A DNA stretch of 64,000 nt from Chara braunii (lineage: Eukaryota; Streptophyta; Charophyceae; Charales; Characeae): the NCBI GenBank assembly GCA_003427395.1, contig BFEA01000345.1:1435545-1499544 (forward strand), given 5' to 3'. Position 1 is the stretch's first letter, and every line of letters starts with the position of its first letter. Under the pieces are notes generated by a model. That model was not told the origin of the DNA. It was given only the letters and a program-made list of their open reading frames with translations, and did no database searches. Positions 62,963 through 64,000 of this stretch are shown here, one piece after another. A program made the translations under genes and the position numbers.

Positions 62963-64000
62963 GTGGAAAGAACCCCGGAGAAGGAGAGGGATCTGAAGGG
63001 TTCTGTGTATTCTCTCTTCCTCTCTGTCACCCTCTTCGCTGATGAAGAAGGTGAACTCCGAACCCGTAATCAGATTGAAGACCGACGACAGATGATGCTA
63101 GGTCGTCTTCAACAACTCATAAATGAGTCGCATGGTGCTGGAGCCATGGCTGAACAACACGTACGCAGCCAGTTCGATCTACGTGCTGCAGAAACCGAAC
63201 TTAAAGAGGCTGTTACGGTTGTTTAGATGATGGAGGCCAGTACAAGGGTGCAGCGGACTATTAATCAGGGCCGAATGACCCTTGATCAATATGTCGCCGA
63301 GGAGCTGGCGAAGATCGCTGCAGGCGAGCCGAAAGAAGAATGGGAAATGAAAGAAGAAAGAAAGGAAGAAGAAAGAAGGTCATAACTGAATGAGGATATA
63401 ATGCTGGCAAACATTAGACAATTGGAAGAAGCATTGAACACGGAAAGAAAAAGAATGGATGAGTACCGAAGGATAAAAATTGAGAGAGAACAGCGAGAAA
63501 GAAAGGTGGAAAAAATTAGGCAACAATTTCACATTGAAAAAACAGAAACAGATTTTGCATCTGTTCTCGACAACTTGCTGGCCTATCTGGCACACCTTGA
63601 AACAAAGATTGATAATAACACCGCCACATTGGAGTCGATGTTGAGACTAGTAAAAGGGAAAGGTAAAGTGTCAGTTGATGAGGAGGCTAAGGGGAAAGAA
63701 AAGAAAGAACCCTAGGACAAGTTGATGAAAGATGCAATCAGGGGGGAGGACAAACCCGGACCCTCGAAGGAGTCTGAAAAACCGGCCAAGAAGAAAGAAG
63801 AACCAACCGACAAGATGGAAGAACCGGCTAAGGAAGCGGAGAAGCCAAAAAGGAAAGAAAAGGTTAAGATGAAATTGTCGTTCACCTACAACCACAAAAA
63901 GGAAGAAAACTTGTTGTTGTGGATTGCTGAGATACAGACTTATTGTAGCACTGCACCTGTTGAGCCTGAAAATCGGGTTGCTTTCTCCACGTCTTGTCTG
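62963..64000 (+). pseudogene. Gag of element E, running off the window
   Basis: One reading frame is coherent from 62,963 to the window end, interrupted only by stops at 63,224 (TAG), about 63,380 (TAA) and 63,713 (TAG). Segments are AMAEQHVRSQFDLRAAETEL, MTLDQYVAEELAKIAAGE, then a long charged coiled coil (IRQLEEALNTERKRMDEY). YLAHLETKIDNNT, a Lys/Glu/Pro linker and LLWIAEIQTYCSTAP (start of the capsid-like core) follow. Element C has CAG (Gln) at the first TAG. The knuckle and pol would lie beyond 64,000. Confidence 0.8.

Overview
The window reads as repeat-rich nuclear DNA from a green-lineage eukaryote. The best guess is a streptophyte, and a charophyte alga such as Chara is plausible but only an inference. 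Supporting signs are chromodomain-bearing Ty3/gypsy elements, plant-type LINEs (DUF4283-like ORF1, apurinic endonuclease, reverse transcriptase, zf-RVT), a primer-binding site complementary to initiator-Met tRNA, and one exon of a plant-like site-1 protease. There are no operons or bacterial-style genes. Almost all recognisable coding sequence belongs to transposable elements, and almost all of it is broken by stops, frameshifts or tandem duplications.

Layout: 1-7.3 kb is low-complexity DNA, tandem duplications and short A-tailed or tRNA-derived retroposons. 7.8-10.1 kb is a 5'-truncated LINE remnant (+). 10.1-10.55 kb holds a box-B-like tandem repeat and a foldback element. 11.95-17.45 kb is Ty3/gypsy element A (-), with gag, protease, RT-RNase H, integrase and chromodomain in order. 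18.2-20.45 kb is a gag-protease remnant of a second family (-, element B). 22.0-23.4 kb combines a 75-bp minisatellite, three fragments of 25S rRNA and AG/GACCA microsatellites. 24.7-25.0 kb is an orphan LTR end with its primer-binding site (-). 26.71-26.99 kb is the single host-gene exon (+). 29.0-39.15 kb is a large LINE (-) with a very long proline/serine/glutamine-rich region between ORF1 and the endonuclease-RT.

The right half: 39.2-48.8 kb has no recognised protein gene. It holds perfect hairpins, an A-tailed structured segment, another 25S rRNA fragment, a gap inside a tandem repeat and a 54-bp minisatellite. From 48 kb to the end lie three copies of one Ty3/gypsy family: element C (+, about 49.1-54.55 kb, 3' LTR from 54,598), element D (-, 60.8-57.7 kb, 3' LTR from 57,660) and element E (+, 5' LTR from 61,923, gag running off the window). 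C and D sit tail to tail around a GA-rich tract.

Two mutational themes recur. First, tandem duplications of 26 to 257 bp inside coding regions, most of them frame-breaking. Second, changes of the C-to-T/G-to-A type at stops and catalytic codons, as expected from methylcytosine decay. Assembly gaps are at 10,686-10,941, 22,819-22,898 and 45,152-45,371.
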